Shown here piece by piece: positions 43,734 to 52,958 of a stretch of DNA of 64,000 nucleotides (positions are counted from its first letter, which is position 1; every line of letters begins with the position of its first letter). The notes under the pieces were generated by a model. The model saw only the letters and a list, made by a program, of their open reading frames with translations, was not told where the DNA came from and did no database searches. This DNA comes from Variovorax sp. PMC12 (GTDB taxonomy: Bacteria; Pseudomonadota; Gammaproteobacteria; Burkholderiales; Burkholderiaceae_C): contig NZ_CP027773.1 in NCBI RefSeq assembly GCF_003019815.1, positions 1,995,001-2,059,000 on the forward strand, written 5' to 3'. The position numbers were made by a program, and so were the translations under genes.

Positions 43734-44125
43734 GTCGCCTTCGGCCGCGCCGTACTCCACGCAATCACCGCCAGCAACACCACCTGCAAAGGCAGCCGCG
43801 CCACCAGCGCCCAGTAAGGCACGTTCGCGAAAAAGTCCGCCCGCTGCAGCATGTAGACATTCGCGGGCGTCACCGCAAGAGTCAGCAGGAACAGCCCGAC
43901 TCCCGCAGCCCGGCGCGTCGGCCGCCACAGCAAACCGGCCGCGCCCAGCAGTTCGAAGACGCCGCTCACCCACACGGTCTCGCGCGGGCATGGAATCCAC
44001 GGCGGCACGATTTGCATCTCGGCTTCGGTCGCCACGAAATGCGCGACGCCGCCGATGGCGAACCACAGGAAGACGAACACCAGCCCCGCCACGCGCCAGC
44101 GACTCATGGCGGGGATCGTGGTCAT
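43730..44125 (-). CDS. DoxX-like membrane protein
   Basis: A 131-residue protein with four predicted membrane helices (VAGLVFVFLWFAIGGVAHF, VSGVFELLGAAGLL, RAAGVGLFLLTLAVTPANV and LPLQVVLLAVIAW), consistent with the DoxX-like family. Function unknown. An ATG at 44107 (MSRWRVAG) is an alternative start. The stop overlaps the HEPN gene stop from the other strand. The start lies 13 bases after the stop of the aspartoacylase-like gene on the same strand. Confidence 0.8.
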   Translation of the reverse strand: MTTIPAMSRWRVAGLVFVFLWFAIGGVAHFVATEAEMQIVPPWIPCPRETVWVSGVFELLGAAGLLWRPTRRAAGVGLFLLTLAVTPANVYMLQRADFFANVPYWALVARLPLQVVLLAVIAWSTARPKAT

Positions 44126-44138
44126 CGAACAGCCGGCC

Positions 44139-45074
44139 TCACAGCGGCTTGGTCAGGTACACGGCTTCGCGCCCGACGATCGTGCGCTGCGCGGGCATGA
44201 AGATCGTGCAGTCGTCGCACAGCGCGCGAATCTCTTCGTCGCCGTTGGTGGCGATCAACTCGCCCTTGGCAAAGGTCTCGAAGCCGATCAGCGGGCGCAA
44301 GAACGCGAAGTCTTCCGACTTGATGACGTAGGTCTGCAGCAGCTGGAAGCGGCGTTGCGCCTCGGGCGGCGGCGTGGCCGGGTCCTTGTCGACGAGGCCG
44401 AAATACGCGAGGAAGTCGTAGGTGACGGCGGTCGCGAGTTCCGACGCCGAGCGCAGGAAGTGCTGGCCGCACTCGACCACCATCGCCACGCCCTTGCCGT
44501 CCGGGCCGCCATGGCTGCCGTACTGGATCAGCGGCGTGCCCGAGCCCAGGCCGTCGGGCATCACCAGGTGCACCGACGGGCGCCCGATGGCCAGCGCGAC
44601 CTTGGCGTTGCGCTCGAACGCCGGGTACACCCAGAACGGCACCACGGGCTGGCTGGTCGAGTGGATGTCGAGGATGTGGTCGGCCGCCTCCACCACCGGG
44701 CGCAGGATGCGCGCACGGCGCAGCTCGGGGCTGTCTTCCTTGCCGTCGAGCCACTCGGGCGACCAGATGCGGTTCAGGTTGTGCACGATCTGGCGGCTGT
44801 CGAAGGGCGCCTCTTCCTTGAACGACTCGTAGGCCTCGATGTTGGCGAAGGCCACGGTGAGCGTGCCGATCTTCGGGCGCACGTTGTTGTCGAGCAGATG
44901 CGTGGCGGCGGTCATGCCGCAGATCTCGTTGCCGTGCGTGAGCGCGTTGATCAGCACGTGCGGGCCGGGCTTGCCCGACTCGAAGCGGTGCACGTAGTCG
45001 ATGCCGACGTTGCCCTTGCGGTAGGCGGAGAGGTCGCGGGGGAGGACTTCGAGGGCGGGGGGCAGTTGGGTCAT
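44139..45074 (-). CDS. Succinylglutamate desuccinylase / aspartoacylase family protein
   Basis: A 311-residue Zn-dependent deacylase. Metal ligands are visible as His47 and Glu50 in ALTHGNE and His138 in LDIHST; a catalytic Glu is likely in MVVECGQHF. Family members release an acyl group from an N-acyl amino acid. The start ATG at 45074 lies 80 bases after the amtB stop on the same strand, suggesting cotranscription with the ammonium transporter. The substrate is unknown. Confidence 0.9.
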   Translation of the reverse strand: MTQLPPALEVLPRDLSAYRKGNVGIDYVHRFESGKPGPHVLINALTHGNEICGMTAATHLLDNNVRPKIGTLTVAFANIEAYESFKEEAPFDSRQIVHNLNRIWSPEWLDGKEDSPELRRARILRPVVEAADHILDIHSTSQPVVPFWVYPAFERNAKVALAIGRPSVHLVMPDGLGSGTPLIQYGSHGGPDGKGVAMVVECGQHFLRSASELATAVTYDFLAYFGLVDKDPATPPPEAQRRFQLLQTYVIKSEDFAFLRPLIGFETFAKGELIATNGDEEIRALCDDCTIFMPAQRTIVGREAVYLTKPL

Positions 45075-45154
45075 GGGGCTGTGGGGAGTGAGCGAAGCAG
45101 CCGGCAAGTTTGCTACAGATGGCCGTTTCGCGCCTCGCACGCCGCCAGGGCCCA

Positions 45155-46357
45155 TTACCAGTTCACTTCACGCTCCGGCGTCGCCGAAATATGGTGGATC
45201 GAAAGGTCCGCCCCGTCGTATTCCTCTTCCTGCGTCAGCCGCAGCCCGACCGCCTTCTTCAGCGCGCCGTACACCGCCCACCCTGCCAGGCCGGCCCAGA
45301 CGACGCCCATCAGCGTGCCGATCAGCTGCGCCCACACGTTCACCCCGCCCATGCCACCCAGCGCCTGCGTGCCGAAGATGCCTGCCGCGATGCCGCCCCA
45401 GGTGCCGCACAGGCCGTGCAGCGGCCACACGCCGAGCACGTCGTCGATCTTCCATTTGTTCTGCACCAGCGTGAACATCTTGACGAAGATCGCGCCGGCC
45501 ACGCCGCCCACCACCAGCGCGCCCAGCGGGTGCATCAGGTCGGAGCCGGCGCAGATGGCCACGAGCCCCGCGAGCGGGCCGTTGTAGACGAAGCCGGGGT
45601 CGTTCTTGCCCATGGCCAGCGCGACCAGCGTGCCGCCGACCATCGCCATCAGCGAGTTGACGGCGACGAGGCCGGAGATCTTGTCGATGCTCTGCGCGCT
45701 CATCACGTTGAAGCCGAACCAGCCCACGCACAGCACCCATGCGCCGAGCGCCAGGAACGGAATGTTCGACGGCGGGTGTGCGCTGAGCGAGCCGTCGCCC
45801 CGGTAGCGGTTGCGCCGCGCGCCCAGCAGCAGCACGGCCGGCAGCGCGAGCCAGCCGCCCACGGCGTGCACCACCACCGAGCCGGCGAAGTCATGGAATT
45901 CGTGGCCGGTGAGCGACGCTATCCAGCCCTGGATGCCGAAGTGCTTGTTCCACGCGATGCCTTCGTACAGCGGATAGACGAAGCCGACGATCACCGCCGT
46001 GGCGATGAGCTGCGGCCAGAACTTGGCGCGCTCCGCGATGCCGCCCGAGATGATGGCCGGAATGGCCGCCGCAAAGGTCAGCAGGAAGAAGAACTTCACC
46101 AGCTCGTAGCCGCTTCTTGCCGACAGTTCAGTGGCGCTCACGAAGAAATGCGTGCCATAGGCCACGCCGTAGCCCACAAGGAAGTACACGATGGTCGACA
46201 CCGAGAAGTCGACCAGGATCTTCACCAGCGCATTGACCTGGTTCTTCTTTCGGACGGTGCCGAGCTCCAGAAAGGCAAAACCGGCATGCATGGCCAACAC
46301 CATGATCGCGCCGAGAAGGATGAACAGCGCGTCAGCGCCCTGTTTGAGTGCGTCCAT
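45155..46357 (-). CDS. amtB: Ammonium transporter AmtB
   Basis: A 400-residue membrane protein with eleven predicted helices. The twin-His pore residues occur in FAGSVVVHAVGG and VWPLHGLCGTWGG, and the conserved DFAGS and GLVAICAGSD segments are present. It conducts ammonium into the cell when nitrogen is scarce. A sigma-54 promoter lies upstream, as expected for nitrogen control, but no glnK gene is adjacent. The deacylase gene downstream could release amino nitrogen. Confidence 0.96.
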   Translation of the reverse strand: MDALKQGADALFILLGAIMVLAMHAGFAFLELGTVRKKNQVNALVKILVDFSVSTIVYFLVGYGVAYGTHFFVSATELSARSGYELVKFFFLLTFAAAIPAIISGGIAERAKFWPQLIATAVIVGFVYPLYEGIAWNKHFGIQGWIASLTGHEFHDFAGSVVVHAVGGWLALPAVLLLGARRNRYRGDGSLSAHPPSNIPFLALGAWVLCVGWFGFNVMSAQSIDKISGLVAVNSLMAMVGGTLVALAMGKNDPGFVYNGPLAGLVAICAGSDLMHPLGALVVGGVAGAIFVKMFTLVQNKWKIDDVLGVWPLHGLCGTWGGIAAGIFGTQALGGMGGVNVWAQLIGTLMGVVWAGLAGWAVYGALKKAVGLRLTQEEEYDGADLSIHHISATPEREVNW

Positions 46358-46430
46358 TGAAGCTTCTTGCAGTTTTTTGGTTTGATTTGGTGCAACGCAC
46401 CCGAATTGCTCGGAGCGGCGCCGTGAGCAA

Positions 46431-46444
46431 GCAAAAAAGGTGCC
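46431..46444 (-). promoter_or_regulatory. Sigma-54 promoter of amtB
   Basis: On the minus strand the sequence reads GGCACCTTTTTTGC: GG at -24 (46444-46443) and GC at -12 (46432-46431) with the exact ten-base gap. This matches the GGCAC-N5-TTGC type consensus. Transcription would begin near 46420, leaving a leader of about 60 bases before the amtB ATG. A GCACC-rich upstream region (around 46460) may hold an NtrC half-site. Confidence 0.82.
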
Positions 46445-46477
46445 TGAAAGCTCTTTGATGGTGCAGAACGAACCAAT

Positions 46478-46498
46478 AACGGGCTTGCCAAGCCCGTT
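46478..46498. terminator. Palindrome downstream of the LytTR gene
   Basis: AACGGGCTTG at 46478-46487 and CAAGCCCGTT at 46489-46498 form a ten-base perfect stem around one base. It lies 11 bases after the stop of the minus-strand LytTR gene and upstream of amtB. There is no clear T-run on that strand, so it may be a terminator, an operator or an mRNA end stabiliser. Confidence 0.5.
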
Positions 46499-46509
46499 CG
46501 CGCACCGGA

Positions 46510-47412
46510 TCAGCCCGCGCCGGCGCGCAGTGCGTCCCGGTAGCGGCGGCTGCAGGGCACCGTAGTGCCGTCGTGCATGTGCAGCCGGGCGTCGCCGCCG
46601 TCCAGCGGCTCGATTTCCTTGACGCGGCCCAGGTTCACCGCATGGCTGCGGTGCACGCGCGCGAAGCGGTCGGGGTCGAGTTGGGTCAGGAAGTCGGTGA
46701 GCGTGGCGCGCAGCAGGTAGTCGTGGCCGTTGACGTGCAGGCCCACGTAGTTGCCTTCGGCCTGCAGCCAGTCGATGTCGGTGGCGGCGATGAGGAATTC
46801 GCGGCGCAGCTTTCGCACGAGGAATCGTTCGGGGCGCGGGGGCGGCGGTGGCGTGGCTTCCGGCACGGAGGGCGCCGCCTCTGTCGCTCCCTCCTCCGGC
46901 GAATCGAGCACCCGGGCCTCTCCCTGCAAGCGCAGCAGGAACCGCCGGTAGACCCAGATGCCGAAGATCATGCTGGCGTACACCCGCACGTCCTTCAGGT
47001 ACTCATAGCCCCACTGGGCGGTCCAGCTGGAAAAGCCGTAGTGCTCGCCGGCCATCGAATAGACCAGCGAGCGCAGCCCGAACATGCCGGCCACGTGGAC
47101 CACGCTGACCGCCACGCTGGCCGCCAGGTGCCAGGCCAGGAAGCGGAACCAGTGCCTGCTCGCCAGCGGCGCCAGCCGGCGCTCGATGGCCGCCAGCGCC
47201 GGCACCAGCAGCAACAGCACGAAGTGGCTCGACACCTCCCAGGTGACGACTTCCCAGCGGGCATGCGGCACCGCGCGATTGCCGACATCCGCGATCGCGA
47301 CCAGGGTGCTGAACGCGGCCTGCAGCGTCATCAGCACGATCCAGAAGCCCACCTCGACATAGCGGCGGATCGGCTCGTAGCGTTCGTAGAGGTTCTTGCG
47401 TGGATCGCCCAT
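46510..47412 (-). CDS. Membrane-anchored LytTR transcription regulator
   Basis: A 300-residue protein with about four membrane helices in residues 20-160 and a C-terminal LytTR DNA-binding domain at about 200-300 (FLIAATDIDWLQAEGNYVGL, PDRFARVHRSHAVNLGRVKEI). There is no receiver domain or kinase partner, so it is a one-component membrane regulator. Start at the ATG for MGDPRKNLYERY. It is transcribed away from an acyltransferase gene with 155 bases between. Confidence 0.88.
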   Translation of the reverse strand: MGDPRKNLYERYEPIRRYVEVGFWIVLMTLQAAFSTLVAIADVGNRAVPHARWEVVTWEVSSHFVLLLLVPALAAIERRLAPLASRHWFRFLAWHLAASVAVSVVHVAGMFGLRSLVYSMAGEHYGFSSWTAQWGYEYLKDVRVYASMIFGIWVYRRFLLRLQGEARVLDSPEEGATEAAPSVPEATPPPPPRPERFLVRKLRREFLIAATDIDWLQAEGNYVGLHVNGHDYLLRATLTDFLTQLDPDRFARVHRSHAVNLGRVKEIEPLDGGDARLHMHDGTTVPCSRRYRDALRAGAG

Positions 47413-47567
47413 GCCCGGAATTCTCGCGAAATCGCCCCCTGGGGCCGGCGAATTTCGTCCCTGGGGGCCACCGCTCGTCACAAAGCGGGGGCAATCCGTC
47501 CCGGCGGCGCGCCGCCGCGGCACCGGGCGCCCGAACATCGCGGCCTTCCCGCTTCGAGGCCCCCAAG

Positions 47568-48791
47568 ATGCACACCGCCGCCTACATCCCGCCAGACCAT
47601 CGCCGCCACGACATCGACGCCCTGCGCGCGCTGGCATTCCTGTTCGTCATCCTCTATCACGTGGGCATGTACTACGTGGCCGGCTGGCACTGGCACCTCA
47701 AGAGCCCTCACGAGGCCGAATGGCTGCGCTGGCCGATGGCCATGCTCAACCTCTGGCGCATGGACCTGGTGTTCCTCATCTCCGGCGTGTCGCTGGGCTT
47801 CCTGAGCCGCGGCCAGGGCACCTGGGCGCTGCTGCGCAGCCGGGGCCTGCGGCTGATGCTGCCGCTGGCCTTCGGCATGGCGGTGATCGTGCCCTACCAG
47901 GCCTACGCGCAGGGCGTGGCCAACGGGATGGTGGCGCCGGGCTTCGGCGCCTTCCTGCTGCGCTACTTGTCGATGAGTGCGCCGTGGCCGAAGCAGGCCT
48001 TCGATGGCGCGGATTTCGGCATCACCTGGAACCACCTCTGGTACCTGCCCTACCTGTTCACCTACACGGCACTGGTGGCGCTGACACTGCCGCTGTGGAA
48101 GTCCGCCGCCGGCCAGCGGGTGCGGCGCGGCTTCAACGGACTGCGCGGCTGGAAGCTGCTGTTGCTGCCGGCTGTGCCGCTGCTGCTGTGGACGATGCTG
48201 CTGGCCTCGCGCTTTCCGGCCACCCACAACCTGGTGCGCGACTTCCATCTGCACAGCATCTATTTCACGATGTTCCTCTATGGCTACTGGATGGGCGTGG
48301 ACACCGGCGTCTGGAAGGAACTGGAGCGGCTGCGCCGGGTGTCCCTTGCGCTGGCGCTCGCGGTGATCGCCACTTTCTTCGCGCTGCGCGCCGTCACCAG
48401 CGGGCCGCCCTCGGGGCTGTCGATGGACGTGCTGCGCGTGCTCTACCTGTGGCTGACGGTCTCGGCCATCCTGGGCTACGGGCACCGGTACCTGAACCGG
48501 CCCTGGCCCTGGCTGCGTTGGGCCAACGAGTCGGTGTACCCGTGGTGCGTGCTGCACCAGACGCTGATCATCATCGGTGCGGTGCTGCTGGCCCCGCTCG
48601 CGCTCGGGCCGGTGGTAGAGCCCGCGCTGCTGGTGGCTTTGACCATCTTCGGCTGCTGGGCGCTGACCGACGGGCTGGTCCGCCGCGTCAACTTCCTGCG
48701 GCCGCTGTTCGGGCTGAAGCTCAGGCGGCCGGCTTCGCGGCAGCCTCTTCCACCGGAACCAGAATGGCGTTCCCCGTCGCCACGAGCTTGA
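47568..48791 (+). CDS. Acyltransferase family 3 membrane protein
   Basis: A 407-residue integral membrane protein with about ten helices. The N-terminal HDIDALRALAFLFVILYHVGMY and RMDLVFLISGVSLGFL are typical of acyltransferase 3 proteins that acylate cell-surface sugars. The start ATG begins MHTAAYIPPDHRRHD. Its last 23 codons overlap the convergent thioesterase gene by 71 bases. Being divergent from the membrane LytTR gene, it is a plausible target of that regulator. Confidence 0.88.
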   Translation: MHTAAYIPPDHRRHDIDALRALAFLFVILYHVGMYYVAGWHWHLKSPHEAEWLRWPMAMLNLWRMDLVFLISGVSLGFLSRGQGTWALLRSRGLRLMLPLAFGMAVIVPYQAYAQGVANGMVAPGFGAFLLRYLSMSAPWPKQAFDGADFGITWNHLWYLPYLFTYTALVALTLPLWKSAAGQRVRRGFNGLRGWKLLLLPAVPLLLWTMLLASRFPATHNLVRDFHLHSIYFTMFLYGYWMGVDTGVWKELERLRRVSLALALAVIATFFALRAVTSGPPSGLSMDVLRVLYLWLTVSAILGYGHRYLNRPWPWLRWANESVYPWCVLHQTLIIIGAVLLAPLALGPVVEPALLVALTIFGCWALTDGLVRRVNFLRPLFGLKLRRPASRQPLPPEPEWRSPSPRA

Positions 48792-49146
48792 GGGCATCGC
48801 CCTCGCCCTGCGCATAGAGCTCGGCCGCCGCGAACACCTGCTTGCGCCCGGCCTTCACCACCCGGCCCCGCGCCACGAAGGCGCTGCCCACGGCGGGCGC
48901 GATGCAGTTCACCGAGAAATGCGACGCCAGCACGCGGCCCGCCACGCTGGCGGCCGCGAAGCCGCTCACGGTGTCGAGCAGCGCGCCGATCATCCCCGCA
49001 TGCAGGAAGCCGGCGTACTGGCCCATGTCTTCCTCGCGGAAGTCCATGCGCAGCTCGGCCTCGCCGTTGGCGGCGCTCGTGACTTCGAAGCCGGCCCAGC
49101 GGTTGAAGGCGGCGGTCTTGTTGATGGCCTGGATGGTGTCGAGCAT
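48721..49146 (-). CDS. PaaI-type hotdog thioesterase
   Basis: A 141-residue hotdog-fold protein. The conserved GFLHAGMIGALLDTVSGFAA segment holds the active-site region of PaaI-like acyl-CoA thioesterases, and LASHFSVNCIAPAVG follows. The ATG at 49146 begins MLDTIQAINKTAAFNRW. It hydrolyses an acyl-CoA whose identity is unclear. It converges with and overlaps the acyltransferase gene. Confidence 0.9.
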   Translation of the reverse strand: MLDTIQAINKTAAFNRWAGFEVTSAANGEAELRMDFREEDMGQYAGFLHAGMIGALLDTVSGFAAASVAGRVLASHFSVNCIAPAVGSAFVARGRVVKAGRKQVFAAAELYAQGEGDALKLVATGNAILVPVEEAAAKPAA

Positions 49147-49345
49147 GGCGTGCAGTCCGTTGAAAGCGATGCAGGCCACTCTACGAACCGCCCCCCGCAT
49201 TCGTCGTCGCGCGCGTGACCGCTCACGCGCCGGCGGTTGCCTTGGCGACAGCGGCCGAAAATTTTCTTGCGATGCCTTAACCCCTTTCGCGCGGCCCGTC
49301 CGTAGCAGTGGGGGTCTGTCCCATTTCTTTCTTCGAAGGCATCCC

Positions 49346-50983
49346 ATGAAAGCAACGAACCCCGTCTTCCTTCGCGCCACCGCAGGCGCCGCCGTCCTGC
49401 TGGTGCTGAGCTTCAGCGCGCAAGGGCAGGCCGCCACGCAGCCGGCGGCCTTTTCCAGCTCGCGCATCACCCAGGTGAAGGTCTATCCCGGCAGCGCCAC
49501 CGTCGATCGCGTGGCGCGGGTGGCGGCCGGAAGCCGCTCGGTCACCTTCGCCTGCCTGCCGGCAGGGCTGGACGTGCAGAGCCTGCAGGTGTCGGCCGAC
49601 GCATCGGTGCGCGTGGGCGAGACCTCGGTGCTGAGCGAGGCGCGCGAGCTTTCCGCGCAGTGCGCGACCAGCGCGCTGGATGGCCGCATTCGCGAGCTGG
49701 AAGATCAGAAGGCCGCGCTGCAGGCCGAGAGCGATGCGCTCGGCATGGTCAACGGCTACCTCAAGGGCCTGGCCGGCAGCGGTGGCGACACGCCCCAGGG
49801 GGCCCGCGCACCCATGGATGCGCGCAACCTCGTCGCCATGACCGAGGCGATGCGCCGCACCGGGCAGGACTCGCTGCTCAAGCAGCACCAGATCCAGCGC
49901 CGGCAGACCGACATCGACCGCCAGCTCAACCCGCTGCTCGCCGAACGCACCCGCACCCAGGGCAGCGGCGAGCAGGTGATGGCCGTGACGGTCACGCTGG
50001 CGGCCAGCGCGGACGCCGACGTCAGGCTCAGCTACCAGGTCAACGGCCCCGGCTGGACGCCCAGCTACCGCGCGCTGCTCGACAGCGGCACCGGCAAGGT
50101 CCGCATCGAGCGCCAGGCGCTGGTGGCACAGGCCACGGGCGAAGACTGGCGCGGCGTGAAGCTGGTGCTCTCCACCGGCCAGCCGCGCCGCGAAACCACC
50201 GGGCGGCTGCCATCGGCATGGCGCATCGGCGTGGAGCCGCCGCCGGCGCGCACGCGTAACGAAGAACTGGCGCCGATGCCCGCCGCGCCGATAGCCATGG
50301 CTCCCGAGAGCGCCAGGCAGTCGCGGGAGCGCCGCGCACCGCTGTTCGACGTGAGCGTGTTCGACAGCAGCTTCGCCACAGAGTTTTCAGTGCCGCAAAG
50401 CATCGACGTACCCTCCAACGGCCAGCGCGTGACCCTGGCGCTGGGCCAGCATGAAGACACCGCCAGGCTGGTCGCCCGCACCAGCCCGCGCGTGGATGCC
50501 AGCGCCTTCCTGGTCGCCGACATGGCGCAGCCCGACGGCGTCTGGCCGGCCGGCCCGATGCTGCTGTACCGCGACGGCGCCTTTGTCGGCAACGGCCGCT
50601 GGAGCCCGCCCACCGATGCCCGCCTGACGCTGTCCTTCGGCCGCGACGAACTGGTGCGGGTGCAGGCCGAGCCCGAGCGCGACAACCAGGGCACCGGCGG
50701 CTTCGCCGGCTCGCGCGCCGAGCGCAAGGTGCAGCGCGCCTACGTGGTCGAGAACCGCCACCGCACGCCGGTCACGGTGGAGGTACTGGAAGCCGCGCCG
50801 GTGTCTGTCGACGAGCAGGTGCGCGTGAGCTCGCAGTTCGCGCCCAGGCCCGACGACCTGTCGTGGAACAAGCAGCCCGGCCTCACGATGTGGCGCTTCG
50901 ACCTGGACGCAGGCAAGTCCGCCCGCGTGGCGGCCGACTACACCATCGGCTACCCGAAGGACGCGCGGCTGCAGATGCGCTGA
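49346..50983 (+). CDS. DUF4139 / mucoidy inhibitor MuiA-like protein
   Basis: A 545-residue exported protein. After a signal peptide ending near GQAAT there is a DUF4140-type N-terminal region (ITQVKVYPGSATVDRVARVAAG), a coiled-coil stretch (about 110-200), and a DUF4139 domain (VRLSYQVNGPGWTPSYRALLD through MWRFDLDAGKSARVAADYTIGYPKD). The family is named for an effect on mucoidy but the biochemical role is not known. ATG at 49346 follows CGAAGG. Confidence 0.85.
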   Translation: MKATNPVFLRATAGAAVLLVLSFSAQGQAATQPAAFSSSRITQVKVYPGSATVDRVARVAAGSRSVTFACLPAGLDVQSLQVSADASVRVGETSVLSEARELSAQCATSALDGRIRELEDQKAALQAESDALGMVNGYLKGLAGSGGDTPQGARAPMDARNLVAMTEAMRRTGQDSLLKQHQIQRRQTDIDRQLNPLLAERTRTQGSGEQVMAVTVTLAASADADVRLSYQVNGPGWTPSYRALLDSGTGKVRIERQALVAQATGEDWRGVKLVLSTGQPRRETTGRLPSAWRIGVEPPPARTRNEELAPMPAAPIAMAPESARQSRERRAPLFDVSVFDSSFATEFSVPQSIDVPSNGQRVTLALGQHEDTARLVARTSPRVDASAFLVADMAQPDGVWPAGPMLLYRDGAFVGNGRWSPPTDARLTLSFGRDELVRVQAEPERDNQGTGGFAGSRAERKVQRAYVVENRHRTPVTVEVLEAAPVSVDEQVRVSSQFAPRPDDLSWNKQPGLTMWRFDLDAGKSARVAADYTIGYPKDARLQMR

Positions 50984-51103
50984 GCGCCCTCGCCCGCGGT
51001 TCGAGCGCGCATGAACCTCGGGCTTGCGGGCCGCTCCTCAGATCCGAGTCAGGCCGGCGTGGCATCCTCATGGACCCAATCGCTCATCCATGGGAGAAAA
51101 AAC

Positions 51104-51943
51104 GTGAGAAGGATTCATCGGCGAGGCGCGCTGGCCTTGTCGGCCGCGTGCGCGGCGTCCGCCCTGCTCGCCGTCTCGGGCTGCGAACGGAAAAGCGCGC
51201 CCGCCGCAGCCGCCGCCGCGCCGCCGGAACCCGCCCTGCCGGCCACCGCCATCGGCAGCGTGGAAATCACGCAGGAAGACATCGACTGGTTCCGCCGCAG
51301 CAAGGCCGAGTGGGTCGACTGCGAATCCGGCGCACCCGGCATCGTGCCGCCCGACCTGACGCTCGAGCAGTTCGGCGAAGCGCTCGACGGCGCCTCCTCT
51401 GCGGCGGTCGAGCGCTTCACCAACGTGACCTCGGCCTTCTTCCTGCACGCGAGCTTCGCGCAGGGGCACTACGCCTTCCAGCCGCCCTTCGGCCAGCGCG
51501 ACGCCTTCGACGTGACCGACGAGCACATCCGCCTGCTGCAGCGCGCAAACTGGCGCACCTTCATGATCGACTGCAAGCGCCCGTACGGCGACTTCACCCA
51601 CTTCGAGATCGACATGGCCGACATCCTCGGCCTGCCGCTGAAGAAGGACGCCAAGGGCCGCGCGCAGATCGGCAAGGACGCCGAGCAGCGCATGGATGCG
51701 CTGCATGCCGACATGCTCTATGCGCTGCAGGCGTACATCCGCTTCGCGCGGCTCAACCCGGGGCGCTACGTGGTGCCGGGGCGCAGCTTCTCGCGCTTCG
51801 TGAGCCGGCCGCTGTGCCGCCCGGTCTCGGCCACGCGCGTCGCGCTCTACCAGCGCGCGCTGAAGGCCGCCGGGCCTCACCCGGATTCGCGCCGCACGGT
51901 GGCGCTCAACGAGGCGGCGGCGGCGTTGTTCGCGCTGGACTGA
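51104..51943 (+). CDS. Lipoprotein, unknown function
   Basis: A 279-residue protein. The GTG start is supported by GGGAG some six bases upstream. The signal peptide ends in a lipobox VSGC, followed by an Ala/Pro linker and a helical domain (EITQEDIDWFRRSKAEWVDCESG, LHASFAQGHYAFQPPFGQRDAF, MDALHADMLYALQAYIRFARL). I do not recognise the family. It follows the DUF4139 gene by 120 bases. Confidence 0.78.
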   Translation: MRRIHRRGALALSAACAASALLAVSGCERKSAPAAAAAAPPEPALPATAIGSVEITQEDIDWFRRSKAEWVDCESGAPGIVPPDLTLEQFGEALDGASSAAVERFTNVTSAFFLHASFAQGHYAFQPPFGQRDAFDVTDEHIRLLQRANWRTFMIDCKRPYGDFTHFEIDMADILGLPLKKDAKGRAQIGKDAEQRMDALHADMLYALQAYIRFARLNPGRYVVPGRSFSRFVSRPLCRPVSATRVALYQRALKAAGPHPDSRRTVALNEAAAALFALD

Positions 51944-51949
51944 GGGCGC

Positions 51950-52912
51950 TCAGGCTTCCTGCCCGGGCGCCGTCTCTGGCTTCGGCTTGCCCTTCTGCTT
52001 GCGCGCGGCCTTCTTCGCGGCCCGCTCGGCGTCGCGGCGCTGCCCATCGGCCAGCCATTCGGCAAACTCTTCCGGTGTTTCGAGCGTGATGCGCCCGAGG
52101 TTGCCGGCGCGGAACTCGTGCATGACGATTTCCGCCGCCTTCTGCAGGTTGACGCGCCCCTTGCCCAGCAGCGCACCGCGCTTGCGGCCGATGGTGTCGA
52201 GCAGCGCCTCGTCCTTCATCTCGGCCATGGTGGCGGCGTCGAGCTCCACCAGCTTGAAGCGCGCGGCCACGCCGGCGCCGTAGTGCACCTTGAGGTAGTT
52301 GAGCAGCTCGAGCGCCACCTCTTCCTCGTCGAAGGCGTTGCGCCCCACGGCACCGCTGGCGGCCAGGTTGTAGCCGCTCTTGGGCACGATGATGCGCGGC
52401 CACAGCATGCCGGGCGTGTCCCACAGGTAGAAGTCGTCGGCCAGCGTGATGCGCTGTTCGAGCTTGGTGATGCCGGCCTCGTCGCCGGTCTTGGCCTTGC
52501 GCCCGCCAGTCAGCGTGTTGATGAGCGTCGACTTGCCCACGTTGGGAATGCCGCAGATCAGCACGCGCATCGGCTTGGCCATGCCGCCGCGGTTGGGCGA
52601 GAGCTGGTGGCAGGCCTTCACCAGTTGCTGCGCGGGCGTGGTCTGGCTCGCGTCCAGGCCGATGGCGCGGGTGTCGGGCAGCGCGTTGTAGTGCGCGAGC
52701 CACTGCACGGTGCGCTCGGGGTCGGCCAGGTCCTGCTTGTTGAGCACCTTGAGGCTGGGCCGCCCGGCCGTGAGCTCCGCCAGCATGGGGTTGGCGCTGG
52801 AACCGGGCAGGCGTGCGTCGAGCAGTTCTATGACCACGTCGATGTCTTTCACCCGTTCGGTGATGGCTTTCTGGGTCGCATACATGTGACCGGGGAACCA
52901 CTGGATCGCCAT
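51950..52912 (-). CDS. ylqF: YlqF/RbgA-type ribosome-assembly GTPase
   Basis: A 320-residue circularly permuted GTPase: G4 NKQD at 58-61, G5-like LDAS, then G1 GIPNVGKST at 121-129 and G3 DTPG at 165-168. The C-terminus ends in a Lys/Arg/Pro-rich tail. Relatives act in maturation of the large ribosomal subunit. ATG at 52912 begins MAIQWFPGHMYATQKA. It converges on the lipoprotein gene with six bases between the ends. Confidence 0.93.
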   Translation of the reverse strand: MAIQWFPGHMYATQKAITERVKDIDVVIELLDARLPGSSANPMLAELTAGRPSLKVLNKQDLADPERTVQWLAHYNALPDTRAIGLDASQTTPAQQLVKACHQLSPNRGGMAKPMRVLICGIPNVGKSTLINTLTGGRKAKTGDEAGITKLEQRITLADDFYLWDTPGMLWPRIIVPKSGYNLAASGAVGRNAFDEEEVALELLNYLKVHYGAGVAARFKLVELDAATMAEMKDEALLDTIGRKRGALLGKGRVNLQKAAEIVMHEFRAGNLGRITLETPEEFAEWLADGQRRDAERAAKKAARKQKGKPKPETAPGQEA

Positions 52913-52958
52913 CGGTAGGCTCTTTCTTTTCGCGCTGACTGCAATTCGGGGAAACGGA

